This document shows positions 26,149 through 35,818 of a stretch of DNA of 64,000 nt, piece after piece (positions within the stretch are counted from its first letter, which is position 1; each line of letters opens with the position of its first letter). Origin of the DNA: CAYVHU01 sp964451415 (lineage in GTDB: Bacteria > Pseudomonadota > Alphaproteobacteria > Rhodospirillales > Magnetovibrionaceae); assembly GCA_964451415.1 (NCBI GenBank), contig CAYVHU010000009.1, positions 1 to 64,000 of the forward strand. Direction: 5' to 3'. Below the pieces are notes generated by a model. That model had not been told where the DNA came from and searched no databases. It worked only from the letters and a program-made list of their open reading frames with translations. The translations under genes were made by a program, and so were the position numbers.

Positions 26149-27005
26149 GAAGACGTGCTCCGTGCGATGTATTGCCCGTAAAGCGCTAACAGCTTTCGGC
26201 AGAAGGCGCCGGGCTTACCCTCACCGATCATCGTGTCGTCGATTTGCACCACCGGACGGATAAAGGCGGTGGTCGATGTTGTAAACGCTTCGCGCGCCGC
26301 GTGAGCTTCGGCAACACTGAAGGCACGTTCGATCAGCGCCAAACCTTCTTCACGGGCCAATTTCATCACCGTCTGACGGGTTATTCCGCTCAAGATGGCG
26401 TGGCTGGTGGGACGCGTCAGCAATGCACCCTCGGCGGTGACGATCCAGGCGTTGGAAGACGTTCCTTCGCTAATCAGGCCGTCGTCATCGACCTGCCAAG
26501 CCTCGAACGCACCGCGTTTGAAGGCTTCGGTCTTGCCCATGGCCGGGGCGATAAGAGAAACGCTCTTGATATCGCAGCGTTTCCAGCGAATATCCGGAAT
26601 CGTAATGACCTTGACGCCCTTGCCGACAGCTTCGGCATCAAAGGGTTTCAGGCGCTTCACCGTCATCACCAACGTGGGGTGAATTCCCGAGGGAAAGACA
26701 AAATCGCGCGATGCCCGGCCCCGCGAAACCTGAATATAGAGAGCGCCGTATTTGATCCGGTTGCGTTGCAAAAGCGCCGTGCTAACGGCCTTCAGCGCCG
26801 CGCGCGTCATGGGATGGGCGATGGAAAGTTCGTCCAAGGAACGTTCCAGCCGCGCGAAATGTTCCTCGCCATCCACCAACCGCCCATTTTGCACGGCGAT
26901 GACTTCGTAAACCGCGTCCGCAAATTGAAACCCTCGGTCTTCGATGTGCACGCACGCCAGATCGTGACGGATATAGCGACCGTTGACATAGGAAATCAGC
27001 GCCAT
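26145..27005 (-). CDS. dat: D-amino-acid transaminase
   Basis: A 286-residue PLP-dependent fold-type IV aminotransferase. The PLP lysine is K147 in CDIKSVSLIAPAMGK, and the segments YVNGRYIRHDLACVHIEDRG and EGTSSNAWIV match D-alanine transaminases more than the branched-chain enzyme. It interconverts D-Ala and D-Glu with their keto acids, feeding peptidoglycan synthesis. It lies between trkA (8 nt upstream) and a HAD phosphatase (4-nt overlap) and is likely part of the ntr-hfq transcript. Confidence 0.88.
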   Translation of the reverse strand: MALISYVNGRYIRHDLACVHIEDRGFQFADAVYEVIAVQNGRLVDGEEHFARLERSLDELSIAHPMTRAALKAVSTALLQRNRIKYGALYIQVSRGRASRDFVFPSGIHPTLVMTVKRLKPFDAEAVGKGVKVITIPDIRWKRCDIKSVSLIAPAMGKTEAFKRGAFEAWQVDDDGLISEGTSSNAWIVTAEGALLTRPTSHAILSGITRQTVMKLAREEGLALIERAFSVAEAHAAREAFTTSTTAFIRPVVQIDDTMIGEGKPGAFCRKLLALYGQYIARSTSS

Positions 27006-27013
27006 GTTAGACC

Positions 27014-28390
27014 CTAGAAATATTCAAGCTGCACGGAGAACATTTTTTCCGCCTGGGCGATGACTTCGGTAGCCGCAAAGATAACCACCCGATCACCGGC
27101 GTTGATGATCGTGTTGCCGCGCGGGTTGATCACCTCACCGTCACGCACCACAGAGCCGATCACCAATCCTTCCGGCAATTTGGCCTCTTTCAACGGCATG
27201 CCCACCATGGGCGAGGTTTCCAGCGCCTCGGCTTCGATCAATTCGCCAAACCCTTCGCCCAAGGTATGGACGGAATGGATACGCCCGCGGCGCACATGCT
27301 GAACGATGGTGGAGACCGTGATGTTGCGCGGGTCAACCACCACGTCGATCCCCAGCGAACCGATCAGGAGTTCGTATTCCCCCTTGTTGATGAGAGTGAT
27401 CGCACGGCTGGCCCCTTCGCGTTTGGCCAGCAAAGAGGCTAAAATGTTGGTTTCATCGTCGTTGGTCACCGCAATTACGGTTTCGGTCATGGCCATATTG
27501 GCCTCATCAAGCATTTCGCCATCCAACACGTCACCGTGCAGGACCATCGTCTTGGTCAAACGGTTCGCACATTCTTCGGCACGCGTGCCGTCAAGTTCGA
27601 TGAGCTTGACGTTCAGCCAGGATTTACTGGATTCCAGTTCCTCGGCCAGGAACATTCCGATGTTGCCACCGCCGAAAATCACCAGACGCCGCGCTTCTTG
27701 CTCATCATGGCCGAAGGCGGCGAGCGCACGGTCCTGTTTTTCGGAATCCACGACGAAATAAACGCTGTCGCCGGGGTGCAACTGGCTTTCGGAGGAAGGG
27801 ATCGTCATCTTGCCCTTATGCACGATGCCGATGATGGTGGTGGACAGATCGGGAAACAACTGCGTGATCTGGCGCAACGGTGTGTTGATGATCGGACAAT
27901 CTTCGCCGCAACGCACGCCGAGCATTTTCACCTTGCCACCGACCAAAGGGATCATGTCGAAGGCGCCGGGGACGCTCAAACGACGCATGATCGCACGCGC
28001 GACCTCGATTTCCGGTGAGATAATCACATCGATGGGCAAGTGATCCCGCGAAAACAGGTTCGCCCACATGGGCTGCAAATAAGCCTGATGGCGGACCCGC
28101 GCAATTTTCGTCGGCACGTCGAATAGCGAATGAGCCACCTGACAGGCCACCATGTTGGCTTCGTCCGCCGCCGTGACGGCGATGATCATATCGGCGTCGC
28201 CAGCGCCGGCGCGTTCCTGGACATCGGGACGCGAGGCATGACCGACCACGCCTTGTACATCAAGGGTATCGGAAATGCGCTTGATCAGTTCCGGCGACTG
28301 ATCAATCACCGTAACGTCGTTGTTTTCACGCGACAGATGCTTGGCGATGTTGAACCCAACCTGTCCGGCGCCGCAAACGATCACCTTCAT
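27014..28390 (-). CDS. trkA: Trk system potassium uptake protein TrkA
   Basis: A 458-residue cytoplasmic regulator of the Trk/Ktr potassium channel, with two RCK halves. The first Rossmann motif is GAGQVG at residues 6-11 and the second is FGGGNIG at about 238-244. Each is followed by a TrkA-C-type domain (for example GEDCPIINTPLRQI). The ATG at 28390 has AAGGA 8 nt upstream; the frame extends ten codons further. It starts right after the ntrX stop, the conserved order in alphaproteobacteria. Confidence 0.95.
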   Translation of the reverse strand: MKVIVCGAGQVGFNIAKHLSRENNDVTVIDQSPELIKRISDTLDVQGVVGHASRPDVQERAGAGDADMIIAVTAADEANMVACQVAHSLFDVPTKIARVRHQAYLQPMWANLFSRDHLPIDVIISPEIEVARAIMRRLSVPGAFDMIPLVGGKVKMLGVRCGEDCPIINTPLRQITQLFPDLSTTIIGIVHKGKMTIPSSESQLHPGDSVYFVVDSEKQDRALAAFGHDEQEARRLVIFGGGNIGMFLAEELESSKSWLNVKLIELDGTRAEECANRLTKTMVLHGDVLDGEMLDEANMAMTETVIAVTNDDETNILASLLAKREGASRAITLINKGEYELLIGSLGIDVVVDPRNITVSTIVQHVRRGRIHSVHTLGEGFGELIEAEALETSPMVGMPLKEAKLPEGLVIGSVVRDGEVINPRGNTIINAGDRVVIFAATEVIAQAEKMFSVQLEYF

Positions 28391-28391
28391 T

Positions 28392-29813
28392 TCAATTTCC
28401 TTCTTCCCGGCTTCGCGCATTTTTTGACGTGTCGTCGCCGCTGATTCCGAGCGATTTCAATTTACGGTGCAAAGCCGATCGTTCCATGCCGATGAATTCG
28501 GCGGTGCGCGAAATGTTGCCGCCGAAACGCATGATCTGCGCATGCAGATATTCACGCTCAAAGGATTCGCGTGCGGATTTTAACGTCTGGCCCAAAACTT
28601 TGCTAAGACCATCTCGACCTTGATACTGCGGCGTCGCGCTAGTGACGTCGCTGGGCAGGTGTTCAAGACGGATCAAATCTTCCGCCCCGCCGGGGGCCAT
28701 GATCATCAAACGTTCGATGATATTTTTCAATTCCCGGACATTGCCCGGCCAGTCGTGCGCCTGAAGGGCGACAATGGCTTCTTCGGACAGCTTGCGCGAC
28801 GGCTGACCGGTACGTTGAGAGGCCCGGTTCATAAAATGCGCGGCAAGCAATGGAATATCCTCACGACGTTTGGTGAGCGGCGGCACCTCAATGGGCACCA
28901 CGGCGAGACGGTAAAACAAATCTTCGCGAAAACGGCCCTGTTCGATTTCCTTTTGGATGGGGCGCGTCGCACTGGAAACCACACGCACATCGACTTCGAT
29001 GCGGTTGGTTCCACCGACACGTTCGAAAATCTGTTCTTGGAGAACACGCACGATCTTGCCCTGGGTTTCCAGCGGCATGTCGGTGACTTCGTCGAGAAAC
29101 AAGGTTCCCGTATGCGCCGCTTCAAAATAACCGACCTTGCGTCCGCCTTCGTCATCGTCATTCAAGGATTCGCGGCCGAACAATTCGACCTCCATGCTTT
29201 CGGGGTTCATGGTGGCGCAATTGACCACCACGAAGGGGCCGTTCGCCCGGTTGGAACGTTCGTGCAGCATGTGCGCGACCACTTCCTTGCCGCTACCGCT
29301 GGGTCCCGTAATCAGCACGCGGGAATTGGCCCCCGCCACGCGTTCCACGGCCTGACGGACGTGCGCGGCGCTGGCCGACGTGCCGATCATATCGTCCTCG
29401 GTATCGCTGCGCAGGCGCAATTCTTCGTTTTCGCGTTTCAGCCGCGCCGCTTCGATGGCGCGTTCCACCACCAGCACCAGACGGTCGGCCTTGAACGGTT
29501 TTTCGATGAAATCATAGGCGCCGTTCTTAATCGCCTTGACCGCCGTTTCAACGGTGCCGTGACCGCTCATGATCACCACCGGCAGACTGGGGTGGCGTTT
29601 TTTAAGCGAGGAGAGAATTTGCAGGCCGTCCATCTGGCTACCCTGGAGCCAGATGTCAAGAAGCACCAGGTGCGGGCGGCGCTTTTCAACCCGTTCCAAA
29701 GCCTGCACGTCCGATGCGGCCTCGTGGGGCTGGTATCCTTCGTCTTCCAAAATCCCCGCCACCAAAGCCCGAATGTCCGCCTCGTCATCAACAATAAGAA
29801 TATCTTGCGCCAT
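28392..29813 (-). CDS. ntrX: Nitrogen/redox response regulator NtrX
   Basis: A 473-residue NtrC-family regulator: receiver domain (phospho-acceptor D53 in LLDIW), AAA+ domain with Walker A GPSGSGKE and Walker B TLFLDEVTDM, and a C-terminal Fis-type helix-turn-helix (GGNISRTAEFIGMERSALHR). The GAFTGA sigma54-contact loop is replaced by a divergent Asp-rich segment (GRESLNDDDEGGRKVGYFE), so it probably does not activate sigma54 promoters like NtrC; this is usual for NtrX. Its partner kinase NtrY is 12 nt upstream. Confidence 0.95.
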   Translation of the reverse strand: MAQDILIVDDEADIRALVAGILEDEGYQPHEAASDVQALERVEKRRPHLVLLDIWLQGSQMDGLQILSSLKKRHPSLPVVIMSGHGTVETAVKAIKNGAYDFIEKPFKADRLVLVVERAIEAARLKRENEELRLRSDTEDDMIGTSASAAHVRQAVERVAGANSRVLITGPSGSGKEVVAHMLHERSNRANGPFVVVNCATMNPESMEVELFGRESLNDDDEGGRKVGYFEAAHTGTLFLDEVTDMPLETQGKIVRVLQEQIFERVGGTNRIEVDVRVVSSATRPIQKEIEQGRFREDLFYRLAVVPIEVPPLTKRREDIPLLAAHFMNRASQRTGQPSRKLSEEAIVALQAHDWPGNVRELKNIIERLMIMAPGGAEDLIRLEHLPSDVTSATPQYQGRDGLSKVLGQTLKSARESFEREYLHAQIMRFGGNISRTAEFIGMERSALHRKLKSLGISGDDTSKNARSREEGN

Positions 29814-29825
29814 GATTTTGCCTGC

Positions 29826-32132
29826 TTACACGTTGTGCGAAGACTCAGACGAGTTCGGCGCAATATCCTTCTGGGCGTTCTCTTTCCAAGATGCCCATTG
29901 CGCGTTCTCGGGGGGAAAGGAAAGTATCACACGCGCGCCGCCTTGTTCTCGATTTTCAAGAATCAAATCACCGCCGTGATCTTCCATGATTTTCTTAACG
30001 ATGGCGAGGCCCAGTCCCGTGCCCCGGTCACGTGTGGTTACATAAGGTTCGGTCAAGCGCGTCTTATCCGTACCGGGCATGCCGATTCCATTGTCATCAA
30101 CTTGAATGATCGTGCGCTTGCCCAAGGGGGTTTCCCTTTGCTTCAAGCTAAGTCGAATCCACCCTTCATACGCGCTGTCAGCATCGTGACGACGCTTTTC
30201 TTCGATGGACTCCGAAGCGTTTTTCAAAATGTTGGTCAACGCGCGCGAAATTTGCCGCGCATCACAGTTCAACACTGTGGGGGCAGACGGCAGATCACTT
30301 TCCAGCGCCACCGCGCCACCGCGATTTTTTTCCAAAAACACCGCCTGACGGCACAAATCACTGATGTCTTCGGGTTTCAATGTGGCCTGTGGAAGACGTG
30401 AAAACGACGAAAACTCATCGACCATACGCCCCAGGTCCTCGACTTGGCGAATAATGGTTTCGGTGCAGGTGAGAAAGGTCTCCGGATCATCTTTTATTTG
30501 CTTCAAATACTTGCGTTTGAGACGTTCCGCCGCCAACTGGATCGGCGTCAGGGGATTTTTAATCTCATGGGCGATACGCCGCGCCACGCCCGCCCAGGCG
30601 GCCTTGCGTTGCGCCGATTGCAATTCTGTAATGTCGTCGAACGTCACCACAAAACCGGTCACATCGCCATCGTCCAAATGCTCCGCCGTTACGTTGACCA
30701 TCAGTATCCGCGCCATAGCGTCGCCGTGAAGCGTGACTTCCGCACGTGCCACACGGTCCGGTCGCGCCATGGCCGCCGCCAGAACTTCGGCCATTTCCGG
30801 CACCAGTTCGGCCAAAGACCGTCCGTAGGCAGTCGAAAAATCTTTTCCCAACAGAAGATTCGCCGAACGGTTCGGCAAATTGACCCGTCCTTGCGCATCC
30901 AGTCCGATGACACCTGCGGAAACACCGCCCAGAACGGTTTCGGTGAAGCGTCTGCGTTCATCCAATGCGCGATTCATCTGCAACAGACCATCTTGCTGCG
31001 CTTCCAGCTTTTCGGTCATTTCGTTGAACGCCTCGGACAAAACACCCATTTCACCGATGGCATCGTCCACCGGCACGCGCTGGCTCAAATCACCGGCGGA
31101 AACGCGCTGCGCCGCACTGATCAAATGGGAAACGGGCCGCACGAGTTGATTCGCAATGGCCATGCCGATCCAGATCGCAGCCAGCAACAGAAGCAACGCC
31201 ACAACGGCAAAGATGGCGACAAACGTGATTTGAATGGACCCGCGACGCTTTTCCAGACTTTGATAGCTTTTAACCGCGTCACGCACGCTTTTCATATTTC
31301 GCAGAACCCGCGCATCGACAAAACGACCGACCAAAAGATAGGTTCCGATATAGCGTTTCAATTTGACCAGCGCACGCACTTCATCGGTTTTGGGGGCGGT
31401 GAGGATCACCAGTTCGCCTTTGTCCGCGCGCTCCAATGCATAGGATGGAATGTCTCCGAGCGACATCATGGAGTAACGCGATCGCGCCAGAACTTCCCCC
31501 TTGATTCCCAGAATTGAGGCCTCGGTCAATCCGCGCAAGCCGCTTTGGTTCGTCAAGGTCCGGGCCATCATCGTGGGATTGAGCGATAGCGTCGCGGCAT
31601 TGCGGTTTAAGTCGTTGGCCATGGCCAGGATGCTGGCGCGAATGTTGTAAACGTGCTCATCGAAATACGCGCTCGCCACCTTGGCCGACGTGTTGACCGC
31701 CGTACGAACCTTTTCACTGAACCAGGCATTGATGCCGAAATTTAGAAACAAGGTTGCGAAAACCGCAACCAGAATCGCCGGCGTGACAGCCAGTGCGGAA
31801 AACATCACCACAAGGCGCACATGAAGCGCCGAACCGGCCATACCGCGACGGCGCTGCACCCACATGGCGACGATGCGGTGCGCGATAATGGCCGATAACA
31901 TCAGCAAAATCACCAGGTCGATGATCAAAAACAGCACGACCTTCTGCGTATCCTGTGCGCCGACGCCCGTCGCGACGCCGGAAAAAAGCCCGAACGTCAT
32001 CGCCCCTGAAATGACCGCGCCCGCAGCCAGGCTAAAAGCGAAGCGACGACTGCGCAGCAAACGGCTCAGGGCCTTGCGCAGCCGCGCAAAGAAAACGCCC
32101 GCCAAAAGCGGGGAAGCGCCGGAAGTCTCCAT
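29826..32132 (-). CDS. ntrY: Membrane sensor histidine kinase NtrY
   Basis: A 768-residue kinase. Transmembrane segments lie near residues 30-60, 60-80 and 105-130, and another after the extracytoplasmic sensor region near 315-335. A HAMP (about 335-390), a PAS (about 395-500), a HisKA and an ATPase domain follow. The phospho-His is H522 in RRIAHEIKNPLTPIQLA, and the ATP-binding DNGIGM and GTGLGLAIVKK are intact. It phosphorylates NtrX and responds to nitrogen or redox cues in relatives. The start codon abuts the ntrC stop with no gap. Confidence 0.95.
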   Translation of the reverse strand: METSGASPLLAGVFFARLRKALSRLLRSRRFAFSLAAGAVISGAMTFGLFSGVATGVGAQDTQKVVLFLIIDLVILLMLSAIIAHRIVAMWVQRRRGMAGSALHVRLVVMFSALAVTPAILVAVFATLFLNFGINAWFSEKVRTAVNTSAKVASAYFDEHVYNIRASILAMANDLNRNAATLSLNPTMMARTLTNQSGLRGLTEASILGIKGEVLARSRYSMMSLGDIPSYALERADKGELVILTAPKTDEVRALVKLKRYIGTYLLVGRFVDARVLRNMKSVRDAVKSYQSLEKRRGSIQITFVAIFAVVALLLLLAAIWIGMAIANQLVRPVSHLISAAQRVSAGDLSQRVPVDDAIGEMGVLSEAFNEMTEKLEAQQDGLLQMNRALDERRRFTETVLGGVSAGVIGLDAQGRVNLPNRSANLLLGKDFSTAYGRSLAELVPEMAEVLAAAMARPDRVARAEVTLHGDAMARILMVNVTAEHLDDGDVTGFVVTFDDITELQSAQRKAAWAGVARRIAHEIKNPLTPIQLAAERLKRKYLKQIKDDPETFLTCTETIIRQVEDLGRMVDEFSSFSRLPQATLKPEDISDLCRQAVFLEKNRGGAVALESDLPSAPTVLNCDARQISRALTNILKNASESIEEKRRHDADSAYEGWIRLSLKQRETPLGKRTIIQVDDNGIGMPGTDKTRLTEPYVTTRDRGTGLGLAIVKKIMEDHGGDLILENREQGGARVILSFPPENAQWASWKENAQKDIAPNSSESSHNV

Positions 32133-33578
32133 TTACTTGACTCCACCGCGCACGACAGGGATTTCCAGATCGCGGATTTTTTTACGCAGCGTATTGCGAT
32201 TCAATCCCAAAACGTCCGCGGCGCGCACCTGATTGCCTCGTGTGGCGGTAAGGGTAAGCTGCAACAAGGGACGTTCGATTTCGCGCAGCACACGCTCGTA
32301 AAGTCCCGGGGCCGGCAACGTTTCGCCGTGGGCCTTGAAGTAGGCTTTGATATGACGCTCCATGGATTGCGCCAATCCTCCGCCTTCCCCTTCGACCTGC
32401 GCCGGCGCCGCATCCGCCAGTTCGGCCTCGATCACGTTCACGCCGATTTCATCCTCCGCACATAAGGCGGTCAGCCGCTTGGTCATGTTTTCAAGTTCAC
32501 GCACATTCCCGGGCCAGAAATAGCGTTTGAGCCGTTCCATCGCTTCCGGGGATATGGTTTTCCACGCCAAACCGTCCGAGGCCGCCTGGGCGAGAAAATG
32601 ACGCGTCAGTTCCGGAATGTCTTCGGTGCGTTCGCGCAAAGGCGGAATGCGCACCGGTGCGACGTTGAGACGGAAATAAAGGTCTTCACGAAAACGACCG
32701 TGATGAATCAACTGTTTCAAGTCGCGATGGGTTGCGGCGATAATGCGCACATCCGTTTTAATCGGCGTCCGCCCGCCGACCGTCGTGTATTCGCCTTCTT
32801 GCAGTACCCGCAAAAGTCGAGTCTGGGCTTCGGCCGGCATATCGCCGATTTCGTCCAAAAACAAAGTGCCGCCCTGGGCCTGTTCGAAACGCCCCACACT
32901 GCGCTGGGTCGCCCCGGTGAAAGCACCCTTTTCATGGCCAAACAGTTCCGATTCGATCAAATCGCGCGGGATTGCCGCCATATTGAGGGCGACATAGGGT
33001 TTGTTGCGCCGCCGTCCGAAATCATGCAAGGCGCGCGCGACAAGCTCCTTGCCGGTGCCGGATTCCCCGGTGATGATCACGGACAAGTCCGTCTGCATCA
33101 GCCGCGCGATGGTGCGGTAAATATTCTGCATGGCCGGCGAACGGCCGATGAGCGGCAAATCTTCATCCTCATCGGCATACACCGTTCTGGGAACGGCGCC
33201 CTTCCCGGCCTCAAGCCCCCTACGAACGACATCAAGCAATTCATTGATATCGAACGGTTTTGGAAGATATTCGAAGGCGCCACGCTCCGTTGCCTTCACC
33301 GCCGTCAAAATAGTCGTTTGGGCGCTCATCACAATGATGCGCAAGTTCGGCCGGATTTTGAGAATCCGCGGCACCATGTCGAGACCGTTTTCGTCCGGCA
33401 TCACCACATCGGTGATCACCAACGCCCCTTCACCGTCGGAAACCCATTTCCACAAGGTTGCAGCATTCGACGTGGTGCGCACATCATATCCTGCGCGGCT
33501 CAGCGCCTTATCCAGGATCAGGCGAACCGATGCATCGTCGTCGGCAACCAGAATGGTGGAGCCTGCAGTCATTTTCAA
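32133..33578 (-). CDS. ntrC: Nitrogen regulation response regulator NtrC
   Basis: A 481-residue sigma54-dependent activator: receiver domain with D57 in VITDVVMPDENG, AAA+ domain with Walker A GESGTGKE, the sigma54-contact GAFTGA in EKGAFTGATQRSVG, Walker B TLFLDEIGDMP, and a Fis-type helix-turn-helix near the C-terminus (RAADVLGLNRNTLRKKIRD). It is phosphorylated by NtrB under nitrogen limitation and turns on glnA and other nitrogen-assimilation promoters. It overlaps ntrB by 4 nt. Confidence 0.96.
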   Translation of the reverse strand: MKMTAGSTILVADDDASVRLILDKALSRAGYDVRTTSNAATLWKWVSDGEGALVITDVVMPDENGLDMVPRILKIRPNLRIIVMSAQTTILTAVKATERGAFEYLPKPFDINELLDVVRRGLEAGKGAVPRTVYADEDEDLPLIGRSPAMQNIYRTIARLMQTDLSVIITGESGTGKELVARALHDFGRRRNKPYVALNMAAIPRDLIESELFGHEKGAFTGATQRSVGRFEQAQGGTLFLDEIGDMPAEAQTRLLRVLQEGEYTTVGGRTPIKTDVRIIAATHRDLKQLIHHGRFREDLYFRLNVAPVRIPPLRERTEDIPELTRHFLAQAASDGLAWKTISPEAMERLKRYFWPGNVRELENMTKRLTALCAEDEIGVNVIEAELADAAPAQVEGEGGGLAQSMERHIKAYFKAHGETLPAPGLYERVLREIERPLLQLTLTATRGNQVRAADVLGLNRNTLRKKIRDLEIPVVRGGVK

Positions 33579-34717
33579 TCCTTTTGCGGTTCTTTAAACA
33601 TGGGCAGCAAAACGCTGAAGCTGGTCCGTCCAAGCCGTGTCTTGAAATCGATCACACCGCCATGATCGCCGATGATTTTCGCCACCAGCGCCAGCCCCAG
33701 GCCGCTGCCCTTGGCCTTGGTGGTGACAAACGGATCAAAAAGATGCTCTTGCAAATCGGGCGACATGCCGCAGCCGTTGTCTCTGATCGTCACCGCCAAC
33801 GGTAGATGCACACGACTTTTGCGTCCCGGCATGGCGAAACGAACACCGTGCTTGTAGGCGGTGCTGAGAACAATTTCGCCACCGTCGTGCGGCAACGCCT
33901 CGGCAGCATTTTTCACCAAATTCAAGAAAACCTGGATCAATTGATCGCGATTGCCCAGAACCGGCGGCAACGAGGGATCGTATTCCTCGACAAAATAAGC
34001 GTGTCTGGCAAAGCCGTTTTCCGCAATGGTGCGCACACGACCGAGAATTTGATGGATATTGAGCGGTTCCGTCTTGATGGGGGCATTGTCGGAAAAAATT
34101 TCCATGCGCTCCACCAGGCCCTTGATGCGGTTGGCCTCTTCCTGAATCATCTGCGTCAGTTCGCGATCTTCGTGGGTCACGCCTTGTTCCAAAAGCTGCG
34201 CCGCGCCGCGGATGCCCGAAAGGGGATTTTTGATTTCGTGAGCCAGCATCGCCGCCATGGCGGATATGGAACGCGCCGCGTCGCGGTGGGTCAGGCGATG
34301 ATCAATCTGGTCGGCGATGGAACGTTCATGGAAGGACAACGCCACCGCGGCGTTCATCTCGACCATGGGAGCACCTTGAACATTGACCAGACGCGCCCCC
34401 GTGCGCGGGGTGTCCAAAGCCAGATCGTGTTCCGTGACGACACTCATGCTGTCACGCACCTGACGAATCAAGGAAAAAACGGGACTGTCTTCAGGCAGAA
34501 GATCCCTCACCACGGCACGCGCAAGGGCGGAACGGCTCATGGCGAACATCTGTTCCGCCGCCACATTGGCGTACAGAACCCGGTTGTCACCGTCGATCAC
34601 AAGAACGGCGGAGGACAAGGCGTTCAACACTTCGCCCGCTCCGAACGGCAAATCAGATCCGCCGAAGTCCCCTTTCACGGCGCCGACTTTCTTCAGTGCA
34701 GAGATGCGTCTACCCAT
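33575..34717 (-). CDS. ntrB: Nitrogen regulation histidine kinase NtrB
   Basis: A 380-residue soluble kinase/phosphatase controlled by PII proteins. A PAS domain (about 28-125) precedes HisKA with phospho-His H160 in AMLAHEIKNPLSGIRGAAQ and a C-terminal ATPase domain with DNGCGM and KGSGLGLALVAKI. No membrane segment is seen, as expected. The gene lies 34 nt after dusB and overlaps ntrC. dusB (nifR3)-ntrB-ntrC is a classic alphaproteobacterial operon. Confidence 0.96.
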   Translation of the reverse strand: MGRRISALKKVGAVKGDFGGSDLPFGAGEVLNALSSAVLVIDGDNRVLYANVAAEQMFAMSRSALARAVVRDLLPEDSPVFSLIRQVRDSMSVVTEHDLALDTPRTGARLVNVQGAPMVEMNAAVALSFHERSIADQIDHRLTHRDAARSISAMAAMLAHEIKNPLSGIRGAAQLLEQGVTHEDRELTQMIQEEANRIKGLVERMEIFSDNAPIKTEPLNIHQILGRVRTIAENGFARHAYFVEEYDPSLPPVLGNRDQLIQVFLNLVKNAAEALPHDGGEIVLSTAYKHGVRFAMPGRKSRVHLPLAVTIRDNGCGMSPDLQEHLFDPFVTTKAKGSGLGLALVAKIIGDHGGVIDFKTRLGRTSFSVLLPMFKEPQKD

Positions 34718-34751
34718 GCCCCCCCCGAATCAAATGAATACCCCATCCACA

Positions 34752-35756
34752 TCAAGCCGCCGCGCGATCTTCGACCAACGCAGCGTAATAGGCGCGAATC
34801 AGTTCCGGGACACGCCGCGGTTCCTCACATTTGAAAACGCGGGCGCGAAACGCCGCCGCGCCGGGCAGCCCTTTGCAATACCAACCGATATGTTTGCGCA
34901 TGTTGCGCATGCCCAAAGCGGCTCCGAAATGTTCCGCCGTATCGGCATAGTGCATCAAGATCGTCTGCAACTGCGCCTTCAGCGTCGGATCGGGCAGGCG
35001 TTCCCCGGTCTTCAGAAAATGCGCTACCTGGTTGGGAAACCACGGACGCCCATAGGCGCCGCGACCGATCATCACGCCATCGGCGTTTGAACGTTTCAGC
35101 ATTTCTTTGGCATCATCGACGCTCTTGACGTCCCCGTTGCCGGTCACGGGAATGGTGACGGCATTCTTGACCTCTGCGATGAAGTCCCAATCGGCATGTC
35201 CCTTGTACATCTGGCAACGCGTCCGCCCGTGCACCACCAGGGACTGAATGCCGCTTTCTTCGGCGATGCGGGCAAGTTCCGGCGCATTGCGGTGCTCATC
35301 ATCCCATCCGGTGCGCATCTTCAAGGTGACCGGCAACGCCACGGCGTTCACGGCGGCTTCCATGATTTTTCCGGCCAGGACTTCGTCCTTCATCAAAGCC
35401 GACCCGGCAAAGCCGTTAACCACTTTTTTCGCCGGACAGCCCATGTTCAGATCGATAATCGCAGCCCCCCTATCGGCATTCATTTTTGCGGCCTCGGCAA
35501 TGACGGACGGCTCCGTGCCCGCCAACTGTACCGCCATGGGAAATTCATCCCCGCACGCCGAAGACATGCGCAGGGTCTTTCGATTGGCATGAATCATTGC
35601 GCGCGAGGCGATCATTTCGGATACCACCAGTCCCACGCCAAAACGCTTCACCAAACGGCGGTACGTGCGGTCCGTGACGCCCGCCATGGGCGCCAGAAAA
35701 ACATTGCTGTCCAGCTTCACGGAGCCGACCGTATACGTGCCCGATGGGAATGTCAT
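34752..35756 (-). CDS. dusB: tRNA-dihydrouridine synthase DusB (NifR3)
   Basis: A 334-residue flavoenzyme that reduces uridine in the tRNA D-loop. The FMN/active-site motifs LAPMAGVTDRTYR near the start and NMGCPAKKV with the catalytic Cys are present, as is the phosphate-binding VTGNGDVKS and GVMIGRGAYGRPW. The ATG at 35756 is preferred (GAGGA 10 nt upstream); the frame runs back to a TTG at 35798. It is the first gene of the dusB-ntrB-ntrC-ntrY-ntrX-trkA block. Confidence 0.95.
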   Translation of the reverse strand: MTFPSGTYTVGSVKLDSNVFLAPMAGVTDRTYRRLVKRFGVGLVVSEMIASRAMIHANRKTLRMSSACGDEFPMAVQLAGTEPSVIAEAAKMNADRGAAIIDLNMGCPAKKVVNGFAGSALMKDEVLAGKIMEAAVNAVALPVTLKMRTGWDDEHRNAPELARIAEESGIQSLVVHGRTRCQMYKGHADWDFIAEVKNAVTIPVTGNGDVKSVDDAKEMLKRSNADGVMIGRGAYGRPWFPNQVAHFLKTGERLPDPTLKAQLQTILMHYADTAEHFGAALGMRNMRKHIGWYCKGLPGAAAFRARVFKCEEPRRVPELIRAYYAALVEDRAAA

Positions 35757-35818
35757 GAAGGGGTGTTCCTCGCTCGATAATGCACATTTATTGTGCAAAT
35801 CAGCTTAAAAAGCAAGCG

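Noticed and set aside
28620..30401. 593-codon plus-strand frame antisense to ntrX/ntrY
   Set aside because: His/Arg/Phe-rich shadow of two well-supported genes, produced by their codon bias; no domain or ribosome site.
32598..34834. Two long plus-strand frames antisense to ntrC and ntrB
   Set aside because: Shadows of two clear regulatory genes with typical biased composition.
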